Shown here: positions 18,397 through 26,813 of the stretch, one piece after another
Numbering within the stretch: the stretch's first letter is position 1
How the letters are laid out: every line of letters starts with the position of its first letter
Translations under genes and position numbers: made by a program
DNA from: JAJVID01 sp035714085
GTDB lineage: Bacteria > Acidobacteriota > Blastocatellia > RBC074
Length of the DNA: 64,000 nucleotides
Reading direction: 5' to 3'
Assembly: GCA_035714085.1 (NCBI GenBank)
Contig: DASTMP010000196.1
Span: forward strand, 33,328 to 97,327
The notes under the pieces: generated by a model
What the model saw: only the letters and a program-made list of their open reading frames with translations
Told to the model about the DNA's origin: nothing
Database searches by the model: none

Positions 18397-19317
18397 ATGG
18401 AACCAATCATGCTCTACAACCGCAAAACCGGATCGCTGCAAGAAGAGGCGGTATTTGAAAAAGACGTAATGGAATTTCTCTACGGGTCGCGGCTCGGCTT
18501 TTTCATCACCGAGCTCTTGTTCAAACACAGATGGGCCACCGAACTCTACGCCCGGCTGCAACACGGCCCCGGATCGAAATCGAAGATCAGGAAGTTCGTT
18601 GATAGTCACGGCGTCAACCTCGACGAACTCGATCGTCCTATTGGATCGTTCAATACATTCAACGAATTCTTCATCAGAAGATTAAAACCTTCGGCGAGGC
18701 CGATTGACCGTGCCCCCGCCAGTCTGATCTCGATCGCCGATTGCCGCCTGTCCGTTTATCCGATTCGCGAAGACGCTGTCTACCCCGTGAAAGCCGGATC
18801 GTTCACTATCGCGCGACTCCTCGGCGATGAACAGACCGCCGTAGGTTACGCCGCCAATTACGCCGCCAATTACGCTGGAGGACTGTGTCTGATCTTCCGC
18901 CTGGCGCCGGTCGATTACCATCGCTTCGGTTATGTTGATGATTGCGATCAATCGCCGGTTGAGTCGATCAACGGCTTCTACCGCAGCGTGCATCCGCTCT
19001 CGCTTAGAAGGATGAAAGCCGTCTTCACCGAGAACCGCCGCGAATTTTGCATCCTTAAGACCATGAACTTCGGCGAGGTCCTTCACATCGACGTCGGCGC
19101 AACGGGCGTCGGACGTATCGTTCAAAACCACCCCGGCGGAGGGCGCTTCACAAGGGGCGAAGAGAAGGGATATTTCGAATTCGGCGGCTCGACCGTGATT
19201 CTGTTGTTGAAGCCCGGCGCAGCGAAGATCGATGATGACATTGCGTCATTCTCTGGCAGAGGGATCGAGACGATCGTAAGGTACGGTGAGAAGATCGGCT
19301 GTAGGCCGTTGAAGTAG
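18397..19317 (+). CDS. psd: Phosphatidylserine decarboxylase
   Basis: This pyruvoyl-dependent membrane-associated enzyme makes phosphatidylethanolamine from phosphatidylserine. The C-terminal FGGSTVILLLKPG includes the GGST self-cleavage motif, with Ser265 (numbered from 18397) becoming the pyruvoyl group of the alpha chain. FNTFNEFFIRRLKPSARPI and LAPVDYHRFGYVDD (catalytic His) are diagnostic. The long N-terminal region (RKTGSLQEEAVF...EFLYGS) matches the larger, eukaryote- and Clostridium-like Psd group. Starts at 18397 or 18409 are both plausible; neither has a clear ribosome-binding site. A 12-bp in-frame tandem repeat encodes AANYAANYA (residues about 150-159). Psd is divergent from the Lon-N gene. 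No pssA is nearby. Confidence 0.93.
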   Translation: MEPIMLYNRKTGSLQEEAVFEKDVMEFLYGSRLGFFITELLFKHRWATELYARLQHGPGSKSKIRKFVDSHGVNLDELDRPIGSFNTFNEFFIRRLKPSARPIDRAPASLISIADCRLSVYPIREDAVYPVKAGSFTIARLLGDEQTAVGYAANYAANYAGGLCLIFRLAPVDYHRFGYVDDCDQSPVESINGFYRSVHPLSLRRMKAVFTENRREFCILKTMNFGEVLHIDVGATGVGRIVQNHPGGGRFTRGEEKGYFEFGGSTVILLLKPGAAKIDDDIASFSGRGIETIVRYGEKIGCRPLK

Positions 19318-19412
19318 CCACAGAGCCACAGAGCCACAGAGTGTAAAAAGGAGAAAAACACCTCTCTTCTTATCTTTCTATCTCCACCTCTGTGGCTCTC
19401 TGGCTCCGTGGC
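19317..19412. repeat. CACAGAG-family intergenic inverted repeat, copy 2
   Basis: The left arm 19317-19341 is three tandem copies of GCCACAGA plus G. The right arm 19388-19412 is its imperfect complement (CTCTGTGGCTCTCTGGCTCC...). It begins at the last base of the psd stop codon and ends 5 bp before the sigma-54 promoter at 19417, so it may insulate the kinase operon from psd read-through. Confidence 0.85.
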
Positions 19413-19416
19413 AAAC

Positions 19417-19433
19417 TTGGCATTCTTCTTGCA
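19417..19433 (+). promoter_or_regulatory. Sigma-54 (-24/-12) promoter of the CHASE2 kinase operon
   Basis: TTGGCATTCTTCTTGCA fits the consensus TTGGCACG-N4-TTGCA with two mismatches and the exact GG-N10-GC spacing (GG 19419-19420, GC 19431-19432). Transcription would start near 19444. This leaves ATG 19468 as the first usable start and rules out the frame's earlier start at 19408. The operon encodes its own sigma-54 activator. Confidence 0.75.
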
Positions 19434-19467
19434 GTACAATCACAAGGCGACGAATAATCGGAAAGGG

Positions 19468-21999
19468 ATGCCTACTATTTTGTCGAGACTTAAGGGAGCA
19501 ATATGGGCGATCGCGATAGTCTTGGTGTCGGCGACTCTCGCCTTGTGGATCGACTGGCGCGTCCTGGGCTTGGAGACAAGCGCGGGGGACTGGTTGATGC
19601 GGCAGCGCGGCTTGTTGCGCCCCCCAGACGACATCGTGATCATCGCCATAGACGAGCCAAGTCTCAAACGCTTCGGAGGCTTCCCATGGCCGCGGTCGTT
19701 GATGGCGCGAGCTCTCGACTCTTTGAAAAACGCCCAGCCAAAGGCGATCGCGCTCGACGTGCTTTACGTCGACCCGACGACCAAAGCCGATGACGCCGCT
19801 TTAGCCTCGGCCATCAAGCGCGCTGGCAACATCGTCGTCGCGGCCCGGTTGACAGCAGGGACGACTAGCGAAGACGCGGTCGAGTGGCTGCGGCCGCTGA
19901 AAGACATAGAGTCGAACGCCGCCGGCGTCGGTCACGACGACGTCCATACCGGGTTCGACGGCGTCGCCCGAACGCTGCTGCTGCGCAAAGCCGATGATCA
20001 GGGCGTAGCTTTATGGGCGATGGCGGTCGAATTGATTCGGGTCGGCGACGGACTCGCCGCCGACGCCCTTCACGCATTGCCTCAGGCGGTCGCCATCGGT
20101 AATCGTATCCTCCCTGTCACTACCGATCTGGACTCAGACCTCATCGAATCGACTGGCGCCGGGTCAGAGCGACTGCGCGTGGAGCGATTGCCGTTCGATT
20201 ACATCGGACCGTCTGGTTCCTTCGCGCCACAGACGATCAGTTTCAGCGAAGTCATAGACGGGAACGTTGATCCGCAGAGGCTGCGTAACAAATATCTGCT
20301 GATCGGCGCGACTGCCGCCACGCTCGGTGAAAAAGTGGCGTCTCCGTTCATTCATAGCATGAGCGGCGGACGGTTGCGCAGCGATTTAATGCCCGGGGTC
20401 GAAGTGCTGGCGAACGAAGTCAACACTATCCTGCGCGGTAGATTTTATCGCGAGGTTCCTGATTGGCTCACCTTCTTTTATTCTCTATTGGCCGGCGCGG
20501 GAGTAATCATTTTTGCCGCGCTTGCGCAGGGAAGTTATGAAATAGCGCGGCAAATTGCCGCGCTTGGGGCTTTGCTGACCTTGATTTTACTGACTTCCTA
20601 TCTGGCGTTTTCACGATGGCTGATTTTACCGCCGGTCGCGCCTATGATCCTCGCCTTCATGATTGCGACGCCGCTAACCTTATTATGGCGGTCGTTGGTG
20701 CTGAGCCGCGAGATTGATTCGAGAATATCGGAGTTGTCAAAGGCCGAACAATCTTTATTGCCGGCTGCGCCTGGTCAGGCTGTTGCGGAGCGATCCGGGG
20801 CGCCGGAGTCTGGAGGCAAAGCGGCGACGGGCGAGAGGCGCGTCTTTCCGCGGGGAGCCGAATGGAAGGCTCGCGAGTTGAAGGCCCTCAACCAGCAGTT
20901 GTTACAACGCGCCCTGTTCATCGGGCGCGCCCTGTGGTCAATTGAAGACGGCCTGATCGTCGCGGCGACCGACGCCAGAATCATCTTCGCCAATCCTCGC
21001 GCGGCGCAAATCCTCGGCGTCCCTGAACGGGCTCTCGCCGGCAGCGATCTCTTCGAGCGTATCAGCGAGGCTGAATTCCTGCGCGCTCAGCAATCTCCGA
21101 CTATCGTCTCGCGTCTGCAATCGGCGGGGGCGGCGCGCGAGGCGCTGCGGCGACTCCTGGAAGAGCGCGAATCCATAGAGCGCGAAATCACTCTCGGCTC
21201 TAACAACGCGCAACACTATTCCCTGCGCGTTTCATCGGTCGCTGACTCGGCCCACGGCGAGGTTTATGGGATTGTCGCGGTCTTTACCGACATTACGAGA
21301 CATCGTGAATTGCAGCGCACGCAGCGCGACGTCATGGCGCTGGTGACGCACGAATTGAAGACCCCACTCACCGCGATTCAGGGGATGAGTGAGTTGCTAT
21401 CACAGTTCGAGATGGACGCGGCGCGGCGTCGCGAGATGCATTTGATAATCAACGACGAGGCGAAACGGCTGGCGCGCATGATCGATGAATACCTGGACCT
21501 CACGCGTTTGGAATCCGGGGCGCGCCAATTAAGGCTCGCGCCTTTGCGGATCGAACAACTTATGGAAAGGGCGTTGTTGTTGCTCGATCCCGTGGCCGAA
21601 CGCGCTGGAGTGAAATTAGTTCGCAAACTTTCTCCGGACTTGCCGCCGATCCTGGGCGACGCGGACCTGATCGCCCGCGCCGTGACCAACCTCGTCGACA
21701 ACGCCATCAAATTCAGCCCCGCCAATTCCATTGTCACGGTCAACGCCCGCGCCGAGGGTTCGGCAGTGTTAATCGAAGTCATTGATCAAGGGTGCGGGGT
21801 CGCCCCTGAATTCCTGCCCCATATCTTCGAGAAATTCTACCGCGTGCCTCGCGCCGCGAACGCCGATGTTCCGGGCGCCGGACTGGGATTGGCGCTGGTG
21901 CGGGAGGTCGCCGAGCTGCACAACGGGACGGCGACGGTCGAGAGTCAGCCGGGCAAGGGTTCGATATTTTCACTTTATTTGTTGGAGAAAAAGCTCTGA
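19468..21999 (+). CDS. CHASE2-PAS sensor histidine kinase
   Basis: This 843-residue membrane kinase opens with one transmembrane helix (residues 10-28). An extracytoplasmic CHASE2 domain follows (about 35-320; DDIVIIAIDEPSLKRFGGFPWPR and FDYIGPSGSF...SFSEVIDG are its hallmarks), then three helices (about 335-415). A linker leads to a PAS domain (about 485-600), HisKA with phosphoacceptor His628 (VTHELKTPLTAIQGMSELL) and HATPase_c with N-box DNAIKFSP and G-boxes DQGCGVAPEF and GAGLGLALVREV. All catalytic parts are present. It is the first gene of an operon with the NtrC-type regulator (74 bp downstream) and the FecR-barrel gene. A sigma-54 promoter lies upstream. The signal sensed is unknown; the CHASE2/FecR pairing suggests an envelope cue. 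Confidence 0.95.
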   Translation: MPTILSRLKGAIWAIAIVLVSATLALWIDWRVLGLETSAGDWLMRQRGLLRPPDDIVIIAIDEPSLKRFGGFPWPRSLMARALDSLKNAQPKAIALDVLYVDPTTKADDAALASAIKRAGNIVVAARLTAGTTSEDAVEWLRPLKDIESNAAGVGHDDVHTGFDGVARTLLLRKADDQGVALWAMAVELIRVGDGLAADALHALPQAVAIGNRILPVTTDLDSDLIESTGAGSERLRVERLPFDYIGPSGSFAPQTISFSEVIDGNVDPQRLRNKYLLIGATAATLGEKVASPFIHSMSGGRLRSDLMPGVEVLANEVNTILRGRFYREVPDWLTFFYSLLAGAGVIIFAALAQGSYEIARQIAALGALLTLILLTSYLAFSRWLILPPVAPMILAFMIATPLTLLWRSLVLSREIDSRISELSKAEQSLLPAAPGQAVAERSGAPESGGKAATGERRVFPRGAEWKARELKALNQQLLQRALFIGRALWSIEDGLIVAATDARIIFANPRAAQILGVPERALAGSDLFERISEAEFLRAQQSPTIVSRLQSAGAAREALRRLLEERESIEREITLGSNNAQHYSLRVSSVADSAHGEVYGIVAVFTDITRHRELQRTQRDVMALVTHELKTPLTAIQGMSELLSQFEMDAARRREMHLIINDEAKRLARMIDEYLDLTRLESGARQLRLAPLRIEQLMERALLLLDPVAERAGVKLVRKLSPDLPPILGDADLIARAVTNLVDNAIKFSPANSIVTVNARAEGSAVLIEVIDQGCGVAPEFLPHIFEKFYRVPRAANADVPGAGLGLALVREVAELHNGTATVESQPGKGSIFSLYLLEKKL

Positions 22000-22073
22000 C
22001 GTAAAAATTCTGATACGTAACCAGAATATGGATATTGCCGCGAAAATTTTTCCCCTTACTATCACTATAAGTA

Positions 22074-23504
22074 ATGAACCGCGATACTCCCCACATATTA
22101 ATCGCTGATGACGACCGCGCGATCCGGATGACCTTGGAGGCCGGGCTAGCGCTCAACGGCTTTCTTGCGACCGCTGTTGGCTCGGGTCGCGAGGCGATCG
22201 AGGCCGCGCGTAAGAAGAATTTCGCGGCGATCGTTTGCGACATCTATATGCCGGACGGCGACGGAATGGAGGTCGTCCGTGAATTGGGCGTTATCCGCCC
22301 GCAGACGCCGATCATATTAATTACGGCGCAAGGTTCGATAGACCTGACCGTTCAAGCCCTGTCCGAGGGCGCCAGCGATTTCATCGCCAAGCCGTTCGAG
22401 ATCGGCGTTCTCGCCGATCTCCTTCGCCGCTATATCGCCGCCCGAACCGAAATCGCCGAGACCGATGAGCATGAGACCGCAGGCTCTCTGCTCTTCAACG
22501 ACATTTCGCGCACGGGGCTGGTCGGACACAGCCCGGCGATGGTGGCGGTTTACAAACTGATCGCGCAGGCCGCCCGCACGGACGCGACGGCGCTTATAAC
22601 GGGCGAATCGGGCACGGGAAAAGAGTTGGTGGCGCGGGCGATCCATCAATTCAGCGCCAGGTCGAACAAGCCGTTCATCGCCGTCAATTGTTCGGGCTTG
22701 ACCGACACGCTCCTGGAATCGGAGCTATTCGGTTACATGAAAGGCGCGTTCACAGGGGCGACCAGTGACCGGCCCGGATTGTTCGAGGCGGCTGACGGGG
22801 GCTCGTTGTTTTTGGATGAGCTTGGATCTACCAGTCCGGCGTTTCAAGCCAGTTTGCTGCGCGTCCTGCAATCGGGCGAAGCGCGCAGGGTGGGATCGCC
22901 GACTCCGCGCATCGTCAATGTGCGGGTTATAGGCGCGAGCAATGTGTCGTTGCGCGTCATGGCGGGCAACGGAAGTTTCCGTCCTGATCTTTTCTACCGC
23001 CTCAGCGTCTTGAGTCTCAACCTCCCGCCGCTGCGGGAGCGCGGCGATGACATCGACCTGCTGGCGTTACATGTCGTTCGCCGGCTTGGCGGCGACGGCC
23101 GCCCCACCCTGCGGCTGACGCGCGAGGTCACAGACGCGCTTCGCTCTTATCCGTTCCCGGGCAACGTCCGCGAGTTGGAGAACGCGTTGACGCATGCGGC
23201 GGCTCTGGCGTCGAAGGGGCAGATAACGCTTGACTGTTTGCCGGAACACATCGCCGAAGCGGCAAGGGCGATGAAAGAAGAGGCCACGACTGCTCCCCCT
23301 AATGACATCATCGCCGATTGGCCGACGATGGAGGAGTTACAGCGACGCTACTTGCAGCTGATGCTCGCGCGCAGCGGCGGCAATCGCAGCCGCGCGGCGT
23401 CCTCGCTCGGATTGGACCGCCGGACCGTCCAGCGAATGCTCGCGAAATATCAAATTCCCTCGTCCGATGACGATAACGGCGACACTCACGACGACACACT
23501 ATGA
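22074..23504 (+). CDS. NtrC-family sigma-54-dependent response regulator
   Basis: This 476-residue regulator has three domains: a receiver (residues 5-125; acidic pair DDD near residue 12, phosphoacceptor Asp56 in VCDIYMPDGDG, Lys in AKPFE), a AAA+ sigma-54 interaction domain (Walker A GESGTGKE, GAFTGA loop intact, Walker B LFLDELG) and a Fis-type helix-turn-helix at the C-terminus (RSRAASSLGLDRRTVQRML). The intact GAFTGA loop means it should open sigma-54 promoters. It lies directly after the CHASE2 kinase, its likely partner, and 28 bp before the FecR-barrel gene. Probable targets are the promoters at 19417 and 25667. The rpoN gene is not in the window. Confidence 0.96.
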   Translation: MNRDTPHILIADDDRAIRMTLEAGLALNGFLATAVGSGREAIEAARKKNFAAIVCDIYMPDGDGMEVVRELGVIRPQTPIILITAQGSIDLTVQALSEGASDFIAKPFEIGVLADLLRRYIAARTEIAETDEHETAGSLLFNDISRTGLVGHSPAMVAVYKLIAQAARTDATALITGESGTGKELVARAIHQFSARSNKPFIAVNCSGLTDTLLESELFGYMKGAFTGATSDRPGLFEAADGGSLFLDELGSTSPAFQASLLRVLQSGEARRVGSPTPRIVNVRVIGASNVSLRVMAGNGSFRPDLFYRLSVLSLNLPPLRERGDDIDLLALHVVRRLGGDGRPTLRLTREVTDALRSYPFPGNVRELENALTHAAALASKGQITLDCLPEHIAEAARAMKEEATTAPPNDIIADWPTMEELQRRYLQLMLARSGGNRSRAASSLGLDRRTVQRMLAKYQIPSSDDDNGDTHDDTL

Positions 23505-23532
23505 GGCGTGGGAATATAACAGGAGAAGAAGC

Positions 23533-25578
23533 GTGCAGCGCTACACCACTTTATTACGTCTGACACTCGTCATATCGTTATTTTTGCTGACGGCGATCGG
23601 GGCGTCGGCGCAAGGCGATTTCGTCCGGGCGAGCGTCCGGAGCGTCACAGGGATCGCCATGATATCCGCCGGCCCTCAGTCCGGCGCCTTCGCCCTCAAA
23701 CGGAACGCTATAATCGAGCCGGGGAACATTATCAAAACTGGACAGAACGGCCGGGTCGTCATCTCGCTCAGCGACGGAGGCGGCCAGATCACTGTCTTGC
23801 CGAATTCAAAGGTAGTTCTCAAAAATTTCCGCGACGTGCAGAATGTGCGCGAGTTGCTCGAGATCATGGTTGGGCGCGTGCTCGTGAAGATTCACCACAT
23901 CGGCGGTAAACCGAACCCTTATCGCCTGAGCAGCCCCGCGGCCTCAATCGCGGTTCGCGGGACCGAATTTATTGTCGATGTGCAATCGGGCGGTGAAACG
24001 CTGGTTCTTGTTCGTGAAGGTTTGGTCGAGGTCTGGTCACGCAACAATCCTGACAATAAGCGGCTGGTAACCCCCGGCAGCAGGGTGATTGTCCGGCCAG
24101 GGGGCGATATCAGTTTGGCCCTTCCGGGACCGGGAAGCGAATTGAACGGGAGATCCAGACTTAACGGAGGCTTGGGAGAAGATTACCAGCGCTCTGTCGA
24201 CAGCATGGCGCAAAACAGTAACGAAGTTCCCCCCGTATTTTTCTCCGCGTTTCCCGACCAGCACCTGGACAGCCTCGAAAATCCGGCTTACGCCACCGGG
24301 TTCGAGAAAGCCGAGGGGCGCCTATTACTACTGCCCTCGATCAGCATGCCCTATAATTATCATTCGGATGATACAAAAGACCAGCCTCTCTTCAATTACT
24401 CCATCTCCCCGCAGTTGACATTTTTCACGCCGATACCAGGCTCACGCCTCGTAGTCGGCGGCGGCGCATCCGCATTCGGCGTTAGGTCGCAGGATTTGTC
24501 TGATTACCAGTTTCTCGCTAATACAGGTCATTACCGCGAGGACTTGAGGTTCAACGCTTCCAGCGTCTCCTTCATCGCCGCTTACAGTTTCGGGGATCGT
24601 GGCAAAACGAGCGTCGGGATCGGCATTGACAGATTGTCGGGGGACGGAAGCTTTTTTAGCGAAAGCATTTATAGTACGAACACCTTTTATAATGGGTACT
24701 TCGACAATTCGAAAGCGCGATTCGCGCGCACGCGACTGACGATCGGATTAGCGCGCCGATTCTCGGGCGGTAAGAACCTCGGACTCTACTATCGTCACGG
24801 CATCAACACGTCCGACCAGGAGAATCAATCCCGGCAGGAGTATGACAGCGATTCTCTCCCAAAGACTGTCTCTTTCACAGATGGCAAAACGAATATTTCG
24901 AATGTCGCTTCCGAAATTGGGGCGCGTTTCCGCGCCTCATTGACGAGGCGGCTGTTTTATGGGGTCGAGGGGTCGTACCTATACGAACGGATTAACAGCC
25001 GGCGTGAGCCGCTGAATTGGACCACGGCTTTCAATCGATATCACTATCTGGCGCGGCGCGCGCGCCTCGGCGCGGGCTTGGGATTCGCCCTCACCTCAAA
25101 AATACTCCTCGACTTCGATGCTACGGGCGGCGTCTTCAATAACGGCCGGCCCCCGGAGGAGCCTATCAATTCGAGTGGAAATTTCTTTTCCTACTCCTCG
25201 TCTCCGGGTTCGTTGAGAAGTGTGGGAGGAACGTCGATATCCGCTCATGCGGCGGTACAAACAAATCTCTGGCGAGGTCTCTTACTGTCGGCATCGAGCC
25301 TAAAGACAGTCCGCAGAGATTTATTTTACGAACAAGTAATTACATACCGCTATCTCTACACATTCAGTGACGGCACACCTGCTTACGAGCCCGTGGAGAG
25401 TTACAGGCCTAACAAGGTTACGGATACGAACCGACTAACCAGCATCAGCATAGGCTGGAAGTTCAAACCCAATTTCATCACCGAATATCTGTATTCGTAT
25501 GATCAGCGCTATCAAGGCGCCAGCCACTCGTTCAACATACGATACACATTCAACCTGGGCATTACCGGCGAGAAGTAA
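23533..25578 (+). CDS. FecR domain fused to an outer-membrane beta barrel
   Basis: This 681-residue protein starts at GTG 23533, chosen because AGGAG lies 7 nt upstream; an earlier in-frame ATG at 23467 overlaps the regulator gene. It has a signal peptide (residues 8-27, ending ASA-Q), then a FecR domain (about 30-205; IIKTGQNGRVVISLSDGG, NPYRLSSPAASIAVRGTEF and LVLVREGLVEVWS). From about residue 250 to the end, alternating aromatic/polar strands (RFARTRLTIGLARRFSGG, ISIGWKFKPNFITEYLYSYD, HSFNIRYTFNLG) indicate an outer-membrane beta barrel of some 14-18 strands. Classical FecR is an inner-membrane anti-sigma protein, so a FecR domain tethered to a barrel is unusual. It is the third gene of the kinase-regulator operon and may be the sensor's ligand-presenting partner or its output. 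Confidence 0.85.
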   Translation: MQRYTTLLRLTLVISLFLLTAIGASAQGDFVRASVRSVTGIAMISAGPQSGAFALKRNAIIEPGNIIKTGQNGRVVISLSDGGGQITVLPNSKVVLKNFRDVQNVRELLEIMVGRVLVKIHHIGGKPNPYRLSSPAASIAVRGTEFIVDVQSGGETLVLVREGLVEVWSRNNPDNKRLVTPGSRVIVRPGGDISLALPGPGSELNGRSRLNGGLGEDYQRSVDSMAQNSNEVPPVFFSAFPDQHLDSLENPAYATGFEKAEGRLLLLPSISMPYNYHSDDTKDQPLFNYSISPQLTFFTPIPGSRLVVGGGASAFGVRSQDLSDYQFLANTGHYREDLRFNASSVSFIAAYSFGDRGKTSVGIGIDRLSGDGSFFSESIYSTNTFYNGYFDNSKARFARTRLTIGLARRFSGGKNLGLYYRHGINTSDQENQSRQEYDSDSLPKTVSFTDGKTNISNVASEIGARFRASLTRRLFYGVEGSYLYERINSRREPLNWTTAFNRYHYLARRARLGAGLGFALTSKILLDFDATGGVFNNGRPPEEPINSSGNFFSYSSSPGSLRSVGGTSISAHAAVQTNLWRGLLLSASSLKTVRRDLFYEQVITYRYLYTFSDGTPAYEPVESYRPNKVTDTNRLTSISIGWKFKPNFITEYLYSYDQRYQGASHSFNIRYTFNLGITGEK

Positions 25579-25625
25579 CGCCATTCCGCCGCTCCCCCAT
25601 AGTTATTTTAGCGCCATTTCGCCGC
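25579..25625 (+). promoter_or_regulatory. Direct repeats upstream of the second sigma-54 promoter (candidate activator sites)
   Basis: CGCCATTCCGCCGC (25579-25592) and CGCCATTTCGCCGC (25612-25625) are near-identical and 33 bp apart, about three helical turns. They lie roughly 70-110 bp before the predicted start site, where NtrC-type activators usually bind. The same motif is not evident before 19417, so the assignment is tentative. Confidence 0.4.
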
Positions 25626-25666
25626 ACCTTTCGTCTACCATCAAAGCTATTGCTTAGAGATAAGGC

Positions 25667-25682
25667 GGGCACGCGCCTTGCT
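25667..25682 (+). promoter_or_regulatory. Sigma-54 (-24/-12) promoter of the small barrel gene
   Basis: GGGCACGCGCCTTGCT matches TGGCACG-N4-TTGCW at all but the first base, with GG-N10-GC exact (25668-25669, 25680-25681). The predicted start near 25692 gives a leader of about 180 nt before ATG 25875. Confidence 0.75.
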
Positions 25683-25874
25683 GTATTACGTCGCGCAGGC
25701 TCCGACCGTCGTTTCGGAGATGAGTTGGGGGAACAGAAAGACGTATGGGGGAAACATGAAGTCTCTCTATGTTTTCGGCCTCGCGTCTCTTTGTCCGGAA
25801 TTCGAGGCGATGATCGGAGCCTTTGCTCGTCGCCCCCTGAGCGATTGGCGTCAAGAATTTTGAAAGGAACAGTT

Positions 25875-26540
25875 ATGCCGAATTATAAATCAGCTGTCAC
25901 ATCCTGTATTTTGTTGTTACTTACGTTAGTACTCCATGGATCTGTCAACGCTCAATCGAAACCTGCCAACGCTGAATCCGAAGCGCCGAAGTTCGAATTG
26001 GGCGTTCAGTTCTCCGCCTTAGGGCAAAAAAACGACCTACTGACTGGCAATACGACGAATGTCGGAGGAGGAGTCAGGTTAACATACAATTTCAATAGAT
26101 ATATTGCGGTGGAAGGCGAGTTGAATTATTTCCCTTCCACCGGAGTCGATAACGTTGTCAGGGCTCAAGGCCAATTCGGAGTAAAGAGCGGCTTTCGCTT
26201 CAACAGACTCGGCGTTTTTGGCAAAGCGAGGCCCGGTTTTATCTACGCCAACCGCGAGCTCTCGAGATCCTGCTTACCGTTTTTCACCTCTGCTGGAACG
26301 GTTCCTCCTCTATTCATACCTTGCTCTCTCTTCGCCGACCCGGCGCCCAACGCCCGATTTTCCATGGATGTCGGCGGGGTCCTCGAAATCTACTCTTCAA
26401 AACGAGTAATTGTGCGTTTCGATGGCGGCGACACGATCGTCAAAAGCGCAGGGACTCCGCTTTTTATCATCGGCGGTCCGAGCCCTGGTGTCCCGACGCA
26501 TAACTTGCAGTTGGGCGCAGGCGTAGTGTTCCGGCTCTAA
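25875..26540 (+). CDS. Small outer-membrane beta-barrel protein (OmpA/OmpW-like fold)
   Basis: This 221-residue protein has a signal peptide (residues 1-25, VNA-Q). An eight-strand-type barrel follows: FELGVQFSALGQ, GGGVRLTYNFNRYIAVEGELNYFP, SGFRFNRLGVFGKARPGF and a terminal LQLGAGVVFRL ending in a hydrophobic residue. Two Cys residues (SCLPFF and PCSLF) are spaced so as to form an extracellular-loop disulfide. The start at ATG 25875 has AAAGGAA about 8 nt upstream. It is preceded by the sigma-54 promoter at 25667 and lies just after the FecR-barrel gene, so it is probably an output of the CHASE2 system. The substrate is unknown. Confidence 0.8.
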   Translation: MPNYKSAVTSCILLLLTLVLHGSVNAQSKPANAESEAPKFELGVQFSALGQKNDLLTGNTTNVGGGVRLTYNFNRYIAVEGELNYFPSTGVDNVVRAQGQFGVKSGFRFNRLGVFGKARPGFIYANRELSRSCLPFFTSAGTVPPLFIPCSLFADPAPNARFSMDVGGVLEIYSSKRVIVRFDGGDTIVKSAGTPLFIIGGPSPGVPTHNLQLGAGVVFRL

Positions 26541-26704
26541 ATCAAAACCGACCGACATAGACTCAAATGGTTCGCAGCCGCGGGTGTCGCAACACAGAGA
26601 GAATGAAGAGAAAAAGAGCTCCTCTATGGATCTTTATTATTTTCCCTCAGTTGCTGCGGCGCCTGCGGCGCCAGGTCATGCGTCCCAAAGTTTTATGGCA
26701 AACG

Positions 26705-26772
26705 GTATCCCTTCGGCGCGCCGGCTTGAGACACCCCAAAAACATTGTCAAGCCGGCGCGCCGAAGGGATAC
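26705..26772. repeat. Long perfect hairpin between two small barrel genes
   Basis: A perfect 25-bp inverted repeat (26705-26729 with 26748-26772; core CGGCGCGCCGGCTTGA) has an 18-nt loop. It lies 165 bp after the first barrel gene and 42 bp before the second. No T-run follows, so it is more likely a palindromic repeat element than a simple terminator. Confidence 0.9.
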
Positions 26773-26813
26773 GAAACACCTGGCCCATATCACGATCTTA
26801 CGAAGGAAAATCT

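Noticed and set aside
25650..25874. N-terminal extension of the barrel gene frame back to 25650
   Set aside because: It would start upstream of the sigma-54 promoter and place the signal peptide internally; ATG 25875 has a ribosome-binding site directly before the signal peptide.
26541..26813. A third sigma-54 promoter before the OmpA-like gene
   Set aside because: TTGC at about 26651 has no GG 10 bp upstream, and other GG-N10 candidates lack GC at -12.
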